Source: Sphingomonas sp. Leaf343 (lineage in GTDB: Bacteria > Pseudomonadota > Alphaproteobacteria > Sphingomonadales > Sphingomonadaceae). From it: DNA of 64,000 bases. Each line of letters begins with the position of its first letter. The stretch's first letter is position 1. The translations under genes and the position numbers were made by a program. This document shows positions 8,217 to 15,605 of the stretch, piece after piece. The stretch spans positions 51,396-115,395 of the forward strand of contig NZ_LMPG01000013.1 in assembly GCF_001423765.1 (NCBI RefSeq), written 5' to 3'. The notes under the pieces are model-generated. The model did not search any database, had not been told where the DNA came from, and saw only the letters and a program-made list of their open reading frames with translations.

Positions 8217-9131
8217 ATGATGAAAGCGGTTCGAATCCATCGATATGGCGATGCCGACGTGCTCGATTACGACGACGGGGTGCCCGAACCGGCGGTCGGT
8301 CCCGACACCGTCCTGATCCGGTCGGTCGCGACCAGCGTGAACCCGATCGACTGGAAGATCCGGTCCGGCGCGCGGCAGAAGGACTTCCCGCTGGATCTGC
8401 CCGCGATCCTGGGGAGGGACGTGAGCGGGATCGTCGAGGCGGTCGGGCAGGAGGTCCGGACCTTCCGGCCGGGCGATCGGGTGATCGCGCTGGCCGATGC
8501 CGCCTATGCGGAGCTGGTGGCGGTGCCGGAGGCGCTGGTGACGCACCTGCCGGACGGCGTCGATCCGATCGACGCCGCGGCCATTCCGCTCGTCGTGCTG
8601 ACGGGGGATCAACTCGTCCGGCTGGTCGTGCGGGCGCAGGCGGGACAGACGATCCTCGTCAGCGGCGCGCTGGGCAGCGTCGGCCGCGCGGCGGTGCACA
8701 GCGCGAAGAAACTCGGCGCGAGGGTCATCGCCGGCGTCCGCGCCCGGCAACTGGCGGAGGCGGAGGGTCTGGGAGCCGACGCCACCGTCGCGCTGGACGA
8801 TGCGGCGGCGCTCGATGCGCTGGAGCCGGTCGACGGCGTCGCCGACACGGTGGGTGGTGCGGTCGCCGCGACCTTGCTGGGCAAGGTCAAGGCCGGTGGC
8901 CGGTTCGGCTATGCCTCCGTCCTGCCGGACGATGCGGCCAGGCCGGCAGGGGTCGAGATCGGCCGCGTCTTCGCGAAGCCCGACGCCGCCAAGCTGCGCG
9001 AATTCGCCGACGACATCCGCGACGGACGCTTCGTCCTGCCCGTCAGCCAGCGCCTGCCGCTGGCCGAGGTGCGCGCGGCGCACGCGCGGCTGGAGCAGGG
9101 CGGCGGCGGCAAGATCGTGCTGATCCCCTAG
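8217..9131 (+). CDS. NADP-dependent MDR-family oxidoreductase (quinone-reductase-like)
   Basis: A protein of 304 residues in the medium-chain dehydrogenase/reductase superfamily. The N-terminal GroES-like domain (about 1-125) includes the GRDVSGIVEAVG motif typical of zinc-free quinone oxidoreductases. The Rossmann segment SGALGSVGRAAVHSAKKLG starts near residue 150. No catalytic or structural zinc cysteines are present, so it is not a zinc alcohol dehydrogenase. The substrate is unknown; family members reduce quinones or enones with NADPH. The start ATG at 8217 (or the next codon) follows GCGGAG with good spacing. It is divergent from the amidohydrolase gene, with a 143-bp gap that must hold both promoters. 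Confidence 0.85.
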   Translation: MMKAVRIHRYGDADVLDYDDGVPEPAVGPDTVLIRSVATSVNPIDWKIRSGARQKDFPLDLPAILGRDVSGIVEAVGQEVRTFRPGDRVIALADAAYAELVAVPEALVTHLPDGVDPIDAAAIPLVVLTGDQLVRLVVRAQAGQTILVSGALGSVGRAAVHSAKKLGARVIAGVRARQLAEAEGLGADATVALDDAAALDALEPVDGVADTVGGAVAATLLGKVKAGGRFGYASVLPDDAARPAGVEIGRVFAKPDAAKLREFADDIRDGRFVLPVSQRLPLAEVRAAHARLEQGGGGKIVLIP

Positions 9132-9143
9132 CCGGTTACGGCG

Positions 9144-10352
9144 TCAGGCGGGCACGCGTTCGATCAGCAGGGCGACCCCCTGCCCGACGCCGACGCACAT
9201 GCAGGCGATCGCATAGCGGCCACCCACGACGTGCAGTTGCTCCACCGCGGTCATCGCGATGCGCGCGCCCGACATGCCCAGCGGATGACCGAGCGCGATG
9301 GCACCGCCGTTCGGGTTGACGCGGGGGTCGGCGGGATCGACGTTCAGGTCGCGCAGGACGGCGATCGCCTGCGCGGCGAAGGCTTCGTTCAGCTCGATGA
9401 CGTCGATCCGGTCGAGCGTCAGGCCGCCGAGCCTCAGCACCTTTCGCACGGCCTCGACCGGGCCGATGCCCATCACGCGCGGCGCGACGGCGGACGATGC
9501 CATCGCGATCACGCGTGCCCGCGGGATCAGGCCGTTCGCCCGCGCCGCCGCCTCCGACGCGACCAGCATCGCCGCCGCGCCGTCGTTCAGGCCGGACGCG
9601 TTGCCGGCGGTCACGGTGCCGCCCGCATGGACGACGGGCCTGAGCTTCGCCAGCGCCTCCGCGTTCGTGGCGCGCGGATGTTCATCCCGATCGATGCGGA
9701 CGGGATCGCCCTTCTTCTGCGGAACCATGACCGGCACGATCTCGACGGCGAAGCGGCCGTTCGCCTGCGCGGCCGCGGCCCGGGTCTGGCTGGCGAGGGC
9801 GAAGGCGTCCTGATCCTCGCGGCTGACCTGCCATTCCGCGGCGACGTTCTCCGCGGTTTCCGGCATGGAGTCGACGCCGTATGCGTGGCGCATCGCCGGG
9901 TTGACGAACCGCCAGCCGAGCGTGGTGTCCTCGATCGCCTGCGCGCGGTCGAACGCGCTGGCGGCCTTGCCCAGCACATAGGGTGCGCGCGTCATCTGTT
10001 CGACGCCGCCCGCGATCATCATCGCGGCATCGCCGCTGCGGATCGCCTGCGCGGCCATGCCGACCGCGTTGAGGCCGGACGCGCAGAGACGGTTGACGGT
10101 CGCGCCCGGGACCTGCGGCGGCAACCCGGCGAGCAGCACCGCCATGCGAGCGACGTTGCGATTGTCCTCGCCCGCCTGATTGGCGCAGCCGAGGATACAG
10201 TCGTCGACCGCCGCCCAGTCGACGCCGGGATTGCGATCGATCAGCGCCGCGATCGGCAGCGCGGCGAGATCGTCCGCACGGATCGTGGCGAGCGCGCCGT
10301 TCAGGCGACCGATCGGCGTGCGGACGGCATCGCAGATAAAGGCGTGGGTCAT
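9144..10352 (-). CDS. pcaF: Thiolase, probably 3-oxoadipyl-CoA thiolase
   Basis: A protein of 402 residues of the thiolase II type. The active-site cysteine lies in NRLCASGLNAVG (about residue 90), and the C-terminal NPNGGAIALGHPLG and CMCVGVGQG blocks supply the His and the second Cys. The N-terminal sequence (ICDAVRTPIGR, ILGCANQAGEDNRNVARMA) and the YGVDSMPETAENVA segment resemble PcaF, which cleaves 3-oxoadipyl-CoA to succinyl-CoA and acetyl-CoA, more than biosynthetic acetoacetyl-CoA thiolases. That preference is from memory of the family. The start is ATG 10352, with GGAGG upstream; a longer frame to 10487 has an arginine-rich, non-conserved N-terminus. No other beta-ketoadipate gene is adjacent. 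Confidence 0.85.
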   Translation of the reverse strand: MTHAFICDAVRTPIGRLNGALATIRADDLAALPIAALIDRNPGVDWAAVDDCILGCANQAGEDNRNVARMAVLLAGLPPQVPGATVNRLCASGLNAVGMAAQAIRSGDAAMMIAGGVEQMTRAPYVLGKAASAFDRAQAIEDTTLGWRFVNPAMRHAYGVDSMPETAENVAAEWQVSREDQDAFALASQTRAAAAQANGRFAVEIVPVMVPQKKGDPVRIDRDEHPRATNAEALAKLRPVVHAGGTVTAGNASGLNDGAAAMLVASEAAARANGLIPRARVIAMASSAVAPRVMGIGPVEAVRKVLRLGGLTLDRIDVIELNEAFAAQAIAVLRDLNVDPADPRVNPNGGAIALGHPLGMSGARIAMTAVEQLHVVGGRYAIACMCVGVGQGVALLIERVPA

Positions 10353-10483
10353 GCTGTGGTCCCCTCCGGTGCGGCGTCGCGGTCGGCCGTGCGGCGCGTT
10401 GCCGCCCTGGCGACTATGGCCGCGACGACCGGGTGACCGCAACCTTGCCGGACCCGGCGCGAGTACCGGTCGATGCCGGGTCC

Positions 10484-11422
10484 TCACTCCACCTTGCGGA
10501 GGGGTTCGACCACGGCGGCGATGTCGTGGTCGGCGAACCCCTGCCCGGCCGCCGCGTCGAACCGCGCCCGCGCCGCGACCGCCAGGTCGGAGGTGATGCC
10601 GAACGCCTCGAGTGCCTGCGCCGCATAGGCGAGGTCCTTCGCCATCAGCGGGACGAGGAAATGCGGATCATAGGCGCGGTCGACCATCCGTCCCGACACC
10701 GCGCCGACGATCGGGCTGCCGGGTGCGCCGCTGGTCAGCAGCCCGACGGCGGTCTTCACGTCGAGGCCGCTGCGCTCGATCGCGCCCATCGCCTCCGCCA
10801 GACTGGCGACCTGGACGCCGCAGAGGAAGTTGTTGATGAGCTTCAGCGTCGCGCCGCTGCCGCTCGGCCCGAGCAAAAAGCTTTCGCTGCCCAGCACGTC
10901 GAGCACCGGCCGCGCCCGGTCGAGCGTCGCCGCATCGCCGCCGACGAGGAAGCGCAACGCGCCGCCCGCGGCCTGGATACGGCTGCCGGTGACGGGCGCG
11001 TCGAGGAAACCAACGCCCCGCGCCTGCGCCTCGCCGGCCAGCGCGACGGTCCAGTCGCGGGTCAGGGTGCTGCATTCGATCCCGACCGCGCCGGCCCGCA
11101 TCGCCGCGAGCGCACCGCCCTGCCCCAGACTGCCCTGCCCCAGACTGGCCTGCCCCAGACTGGCCTGCCCCAGACTGGCCTGCCCCAGCCAGACGGCGCG
11201 CGACGCGTCGTCGTCCGACAGCATGGCGATGACGACATCGGCCCCGTTTACGGCATCGGCGGGATCGGTCGCGACGCGTGCGCCGGCATCGCCCAGCGCC
11301 GCCGACCGGGCGGGATTGCGGTTCCACACGGTGACCGGAAAACCGTTGTCGAGCAGCCGGCGCGCCATGCCCGCCCCCATGATGCCCAGTCCCAGCACCG
11401 CAACATTCGTCGTCGTCATCAC
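10484..11422 (-). CDS. 3-hydroxyisobutyrate-dehydrogenase-family NAD(P) oxidoreductase with an in-frame tandem-repeat insert
   Basis: A protein of 312 residues. The dinucleotide motif GLGIMG is at residues 11-16, the substrate-binding DAPVTGS block at 141-147, and the catalytic lysine in GSGATLKLINNF is K194, all as in beta-hydroxyacid dehydrogenases such as tartronate semialdehyde reductase. Residues about 79-103 are an insertion of five copies of LGQ(A/G)S, encoded by a 15-bp tandem repeat. This sits where relatives have a short loop between the Rossmann core and the GALAAMRAGAV helix. The gene starts at GTG 11422 (or ATG 11419), overlapping the stop of the sugar-acid dehydratase gene. It is therefore the last gene of the GH39/TonB operon, perhaps reducing a semialdehyde or keto-acid product. 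Confidence 0.85.
   Translation of the reverse strand: MMTTTNVAVLGLGIMGAGMARRLLDNGFPVTVWNRNPARSAALGDAGARVATDPADAVNGADVVIAMLSDDDASRAVWLGQASLGQASLGQASLGQGSLGQGGALAAMRAGAVGIECSTLTRDWTVALAGEAQARGVGFLDAPVTGSRIQAAGGALRFLVGGDAATLDRARPVLDVLGSESFLLGPSGSGATLKLINNFLCGVQVASLAEAMGAIERSGLDVKTAVGLLTSGAPGSPIVGAVSGRMVDRAYDPHFLVPLMAKDLAYAAQALEAFGITSDLAVAARARFDAAAGQGFADHDIAAVVEPLRKVE
11120..11194. repeat. 15-bp in-frame tandem repeat inside the dehydrogenase gene
   Basis: The unit CTGCCCCAGACTGGC recurs at 11120, 11135, 11150 and 11165 with exact 15-bp spacing (the first copy has one change), plus a degenerate copy at 11180. Because 15 is a multiple of three, copy number can change by slippage without breaking the reading frame. 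The encoded unit is ASLGQ on the minus strand. Confidence 0.92.
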
Positions 11423-12597
11423 CCGGTCACCTCGAATTTGGACAAAGCCGCCTCGTCGATCTCCAGCCCCAGACCCGGGACATCGTCGTCGAGGTCGATA
11501 TAGCCGTCGCTGGCCATCGGCTCACCCTTGAAGATATACCAGAACAGCTCGTTCCCGACCTCGACATCGACGGGCGGAAAGAATTCCGCGATCGGCGAAT
11601 TCAGGCTGGCCATCACGACGTGGTAATTGTGCATCTGCCCCGCGTGCGGCACGACCGGAATGGAATAGGCCTCCGCCAGCGCCTGGATCTTGCGCGCGGC
11701 GGTGATGCCGCCGACGCGGTTGGTGTCGAACTGGATATAGTCGAGCGCCTTCGCCTCGATCAGCTGGCGGAAACCGTAGCTGGTGAACTCATGCTCCCCC
11801 GCCGCGATCGGGGTGCTGCCGAACCGGCGCAGCTCGTGATAGCCGTGGATGTCGTCGGGGATGATCGCCTCTTCCAGCCAGCGCAGGTTGAACGGCTCCA
11901 GCAGGCGCATCATCCGCTTCGCGTAATCGAGGCTCCAGCCCATATAGGCGTCGGCCATCACGTCGATCTCGTCGCCCACCGCCTCACGCACCGTGCGGAC
12001 GAGGTCGATGTTGCGCGCCATGCCCGCCGCCCCGTCGACCGGTCCCCAGCCGAACCGCAGCTTCATCGCGCCATACCCTTGCGCCTTGTAGCGCGTCGCC
12101 TCGGCGGCGAGATCGTCCAGCCCGATCGAATAGAGGCGGCTGGCATAGACGGGGATGCGCGGCTTGGTCCGCCCGCCCATCAGGCGATAACAGGGCTGCT
12201 TCGCGGCCTTGCCCATCAGGTCCCACAGCGCGATGTCGACCGCGGAAATGGCGACCATCGCCACCCCCTTGCGCCCGAAGGCCATCGTCTTGCGGTACAT
12301 GTGCTGCCACAGGAACTCCGTGTCCCACGGGTTCTGCCCGATCAGCAGCGGCGCCAGATACTGGTCGATCACCTGCTTCGTGACGAGCGGCGACAGCGCG
12401 GCGTTGCCGATCCCGACCAGCCCGGCGTCGGTGAAGATCTCGACGATCAGCCAGCCGTGGAAGGTGAAGGTGCCCATCGTGTCGCGCGTCATCATCGGCG
12501 ACACGAGGTCCATCGGGTTGGTGCAGAAATGCGGCGGCAGCGCCTGCGTGGCCCCCTGCCACTGGACGACGCGGGTACGGACTTCGGTGATCTTCAC
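11419..12597 (-). CDS. Mandelate racemase/enolase-superfamily sugar-acid dehydratase (L-rhamnonate-dehydratase-like)
   Basis: A protein of 392 residues. The enolase-superfamily capping domain is at about 1-125 and the barrel follows. Candidate metal ligands are Asp216 (MADAYMGWS), Glu242 (LEEAI) and Glu268 (AAGEHEF). The catalytic His is probably His318 in VPHAGQ, with His23 from the capping domain; that arrangement resembles L-rhamnonate dehydratase (RhmD) more than mandelate racemase. Such enzymes dehydrate aldonic acids to 2-keto-3-deoxy acids. The start is GTG 12597, which overlaps the MFS transporter stop (GTGA). It also overlaps the next gene downstream. A longer frame to 13149 is an artefact. 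The exact sugar acid is not determined by sequence alone. Confidence 0.8.
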   Translation of the reverse strand: MKITEVRTRVVQWQGATQALPPHFCTNPMDLVSPMMTRDTMGTFTFHGWLIVEIFTDAGLVGIGNAALSPLVTKQVIDQYLAPLLIGQNPWDTEFLWQHMYRKTMAFGRKGVAMVAISAVDIALWDLMGKAAKQPCYRLMGGRTKPRIPVYASRLYSIGLDDLAAEATRYKAQGYGAMKLRFGWGPVDGAAGMARNIDLVRTVREAVGDEIDVMADAYMGWSLDYAKRMMRLLEPFNLRWLEEAIIPDDIHGYHELRRFGSTPIAAGEHEFTSYGFRQLIEAKALDYIQFDTNRVGGITAARKIQALAEAYSIPVVPHAGQMHNYHVVMASLNSPIAEFFPPVDVEVGNELFWYIFKGEPMASDGYIDLDDDVPGLGLEIDEAALSKFEVTG

Positions 12598-13895
12598 GGA
12601 CGGACCTTTCGGCTGAAATCGAGTTGGCGGATGGTCGGGATCGTCGCGCAGATCAGCGCGAACGCCGCGACGTGGAGGGAGGCGGCGACGATCAGCACGG
12701 GGGTGTAGCCATGGCCGGCATCGAGCGCCCAGCCCGCGGCCTGCCCCATGACGATGCCGCCGAACGCGCCGCCCATGCCGACCAGCCCGGCGAGGCGGCC
12801 CAGCACCGCGCGCGGCACCAGATCGGTCGGCAGCGTCATGACGAGCGTCGACCAGCTCTGCTGACCGGCGAAGGCGAGGCTGAACAGCGCGATTACCGCC
12901 GGGATGGCGTGTGTCGTGGGCACGAACATCACCCACGGCATCATCGCCGCGCTGAGGCCCAGCGCGATCTTGCGCGCGGCGTTGACGGAGCGCCCGCCCG
13001 CCATCAGCCGGCTCGACAGCCAGCCGCCGAGCAGGCTGCCGATCCCCGCCGCGGCATAGGGTATCCAGCCGATCGTCGCGGCCTGTTTCAGGTCGAAGGC
13101 ATGCGCCTCGAACAGATATTTGGGCAGCCAGAACAGGTAGAAATACCATGCTCCGTCGCTCAGGAACTTGGCCCCGACGACGCCCAGCACTTCCCGCCGC
13201 GCCAGCAGCGCGCGGAGCGACGGGGCGGGGCCTGTCTCCACTACGGTGTCAACCTGCACGCCGGGCGGCAGGCGATAGCGGACGAACCACCAGCCGGCCC
13301 ATGCCAGGCCGAAGCCGCCGGTGACGAAGAACACCCAGCGCCAGCTCGCCAGACCCAGCCAGTCGCCGTGCAGCAGGATCAGCGCGATCAGCGGCGGCGC
13401 GATCACCGCACCGACTGCGGTGCCGGCGTTGATGAGGCCGATCGCGGCGGCGCGATCCTTCGGCGCGAACCATTCGGCGACGGCGCGGGTCGCGGCGGGA
13501 AAGCCGCCGCCCTCGCCCACGCCGAGCAGCAGCCGGCTGGCGGCCAGCGCGACGACCCCGCCGGCCAGACCGTGGCTGGCACAGGCCAGCGACCAGAAGA
13601 TCATGATGCCCAGAAAGCCGCGCCGCGTCCCGACCCGGTCGAGCAGCCAGCCGCCGCCCAGATACATCAGGCCATAGGTGGCGAGGAACGCGCTATCCAG
13701 CGCCGCCTTGGTCTGGTTCCCGATCGGGATATCCGCCTCGATATGCTTGATCGCCCAGGGCAGCGTCTGGCGATCGAGATAGCTGATCGCGATCGCCGTC
13801 GCGATCAGCAGCGCGATCCCCCAGCGTCCGGCGTGGCGCACCTGCCCCTCGCCGGACGCCGGACCGACCCCGCCATTCCGGGCGTCAGCGGCCAT
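12594..13895 (-). CDS. MFS transporter, anion:cation symporter (hexuronate/sugar-acid) type
   Basis: A protein of 433 residues with about twelve hydrophobic segments. The first membrane helix ends in YLDRQTLPWA. The loop after helix 2 carries DRVGTRRG, the MFS signature between helices 2 and 3. These match the ACS family (ExuT, galactonate and phthalate transporters), which take up organic acids or uronates across the inner membrane. The gene overlaps the GH39 gene upstream by 11 bp and the dehydratase downstream by 4 bp (GTGA). Coupled translation implies that it imports the substrate released by GH39 and consumed by the dehydratase. Confidence 0.87.
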   Translation of the reverse strand: MAADARNGGVGPASGEGQVRHAGRWGIALLIATAIAISYLDRQTLPWAIKHIEADIPIGNQTKAALDSAFLATYGLMYLGGGWLLDRVGTRRGFLGIMIFWSLACASHGLAGGVVALAASRLLLGVGEGGGFPAATRAVAEWFAPKDRAAAIGLINAGTAVGAVIAPPLIALILLHGDWLGLASWRWVFFVTGGFGLAWAGWWFVRYRLPPGVQVDTVVETGPAPSLRALLARREVLGVVGAKFLSDGAWYFYLFWLPKYLFEAHAFDLKQAATIGWIPYAAAGIGSLLGGWLSSRLMAGGRSVNAARKIALGLSAAMMPWVMFVPTTHAIPAVIALFSLAFAGQQSWSTLVMTLPTDLVPRAVLGRLAGLVGMGGAFGGIVMGQAAGWALDAGHGYTPVLIVAASLHVAAFALICATIPTIRQLDFSRKVRP

Positions 13896-15579
13896 CGATC
13901 ACCACCAGCGCCACGCCCTGCCGCGCCAGACGGACGTCGAGCGTCGTCGCGCCTTTCGCGCCGCGAACCGGCGTCAGCGTTTCGGGCCGGAGTTTCGACG
14001 CTTCCTCCAGCTTGGCATACAGGTCCTGGTTCGGCGACTGCACCGATCCCAGCCGCTTCCATTCGGCGAAGGAGTTGGCGTGGTCGCCGTCGATCCGCCA
14101 CAGGGTCGCGCCGCCGCCCTTGCCGCCGCGCCGCTTCAGCCCGTCGATCGTCAGCCGGATCGCGGCGTCTGGGCCGGGCAGGTCGTCGTCGTGATAATGC
14201 CACAACAGCACCGCGACCTTGCCGTCGCTGGTGCGCGTCGCCAGCGTGCCGACGTCCGCCGGCCCGCGCACGCCCTCCGTCATCACTGTGTCCAGCGGCA
14301 GTTGCGCGTCGCTGGTCGCGGTCAGCCGCTCGGTGCCGAGCCTGGCGAACAGGCGGAACACGTTCAGCACCGGCAGGTCGACGCCGTTGGTCGACAGCTG
14401 GCGATAGCCCGCGAACCACGGCTGATCCTCGAACTCGAAGGACCAGGACAGCACGCCCTCCAGATTCACCCGCCGCCGCGCCGCCAGTTCCCAGATGCGC
14501 GCGAAGCTGGCCGCCGTGTAGCTGGAATACATCGTGCCGTTGCGATAGTCGTTGGACCGGCCCGGACAGGCGGCGCACCCCTCCGGATCGCTTTCGCCGA
14601 TCACCACCGGCTTGGTCGCGAGCGACGGGATCGCGGTGACCTTCACGAAGCCGCGGTCCGCCTCCTTCAGGTGCGTGGAGATGCCCATCCGGACGTGGTC
14701 GTCGACGAAGCTCGGCTGGCCCTTGGCGTGGAAGGACAGGAAATCGGTCGGCGTCCCCGTCTGGCCGGTGACGTAGTTTTTGCCCGACGACACGTGCTTC
14801 AGGAACCCGTCCATGAAACTGCCGCCCGCGCCCGCGACGTCCGGCCCGCCGACCTTCGCGGTCGGCAGCGCGCGCCGCACCGCGTCGATCGCGAAGTCGT
14901 GCAGCTTGTAGAATTCGTCGGGGCTGCCCTGCCAGTAGAAGTTGGAATTGGGCTCGTTCCAGACCTCGAAATACCAGCGCTCGACCTCCGCCCGGCCGTA
15001 GCGTTCGACGTTGTGCTGCGTCCAGCGATAGACCAGCTCCGCCCATTTCTCGTAGCTTTTGGGTGGATAGGTCCAACCCGTCGCGATCAGCTTGTAGTCG
15101 AAACCGGGCCGCCACAGATGCTGGTACGGCATGCCGGGGGGCGCGGTCGACATCGCCTCCGGCATGAACCCGATCTGGAGATAGGGCCGCACGCCGCGCG
15201 CCAGATAGGCGTCGATGATCCCGTCCACGACCGTCCAGTCGTAGACGGGCTTGCCGTCCCGGGTCTCGGTATAGGCGTTGGTGCTGCCCCATTTGAATGC
15301 GGGCGTACCGTCGCCGGTGCTGAGCAGATTGTGCGCGCGGAAGAACACCTCGCCCGATTTCAGCTTGCCGAGTTCGACCAGCAGCTTCCGCCCGTCCTTC
15401 ATCGTCGCATAGTTCGGCTCGTCCGCGCCGAAGAAGCGCCACACCGGCGGCAGCGTGCCCGCCGGCCGGTCCGCCTGCACCGTCACCGCGACCGGCCGCG
15501 GCGGCGCATCCCCCTGCGCCATGGCCGGCATCGTCCAGATCGCGGCGACGGTCGCGGTGGCCGTCCACAGATGCTTCAT
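13885..15579 (-). CDS. Secreted glycoside hydrolase family 39-like enzyme
   Basis: A protein of 564 residues. The start is taken at ATG 15579, with AAGGA about 7 nt upstream and a signal peptide (MKHLWTATATVAAIW... ending MAQ). An upstream ATG at 15609 lacks a signal peptide start. WYFEVWNEPN (acid/base Glu in the NEP motif) and PVVIGESDPEG (nucleophile Glu candidate) have the clan GH-A arrangement of GH39. Characterised GH39 members include beta-xylosidases, alpha-L-iduronidases and arabinogalactan-acting enzymes, so specificity is open. It lies 26 bp after a TonB receptor and overlaps an MFS sugar-acid transporter, so it probably acts in the periplasm on an imported oligosaccharide. Confidence 0.85.
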   Translation of the reverse strand: MKHLWTATATVAAIWTMPAMAQGDAPPRPVAVTVQADRPAGTLPPVWRFFGADEPNYATMKDGRKLLVELGKLKSGEVFFRAHNLLSTGDGTPAFKWGSTNAYTETRDGKPVYDWTVVDGIIDAYLARGVRPYLQIGFMPEAMSTAPPGMPYQHLWRPGFDYKLIATGWTYPPKSYEKWAELVYRWTQHNVERYGRAEVERWYFEVWNEPNSNFYWQGSPDEFYKLHDFAIDAVRRALPTAKVGGPDVAGAGGSFMDGFLKHVSSGKNYVTGQTGTPTDFLSFHAKGQPSFVDDHVRMGISTHLKEADRGFVKVTAIPSLATKPVVIGESDPEGCAACPGRSNDYRNGTMYSSYTAASFARIWELAARRRVNLEGVLSWSFEFEDQPWFAGYRQLSTNGVDLPVLNVFRLFARLGTERLTATSDAQLPLDTVMTEGVRGPADVGTLATRTSDGKVAVLLWHYHDDDLPGPDAAIRLTIDGLKRRGGKGGGATLWRIDGDHANSFAEWKRLGSVQSPNQDLYAKLEEASKLRPETLTPVRGAKGATTLDVRLARQGVALVVIDGR

Positions 15580-15605
15580 CGGGATATCCTTTCCAAAGGG
15601 GTGGA

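Noticed and set aside
5173-8220. Long open frame of about 1015 codons on the plus strand opposite the amidohydrolase gene
   Set aside because: Arg/His/Asp-rich shadow composition of a high-GC gene, no domains, no ribosome binding site; the minus-strand gene has clear signal peptide and motifs.
12598-13149. N-terminal extension of the dehydratase gene into the MFS gene
   Set aside because: The extension is Arg-rich and overlaps the transporter in another frame; the GTG at 12597 gives the conserved enolase-superfamily start.
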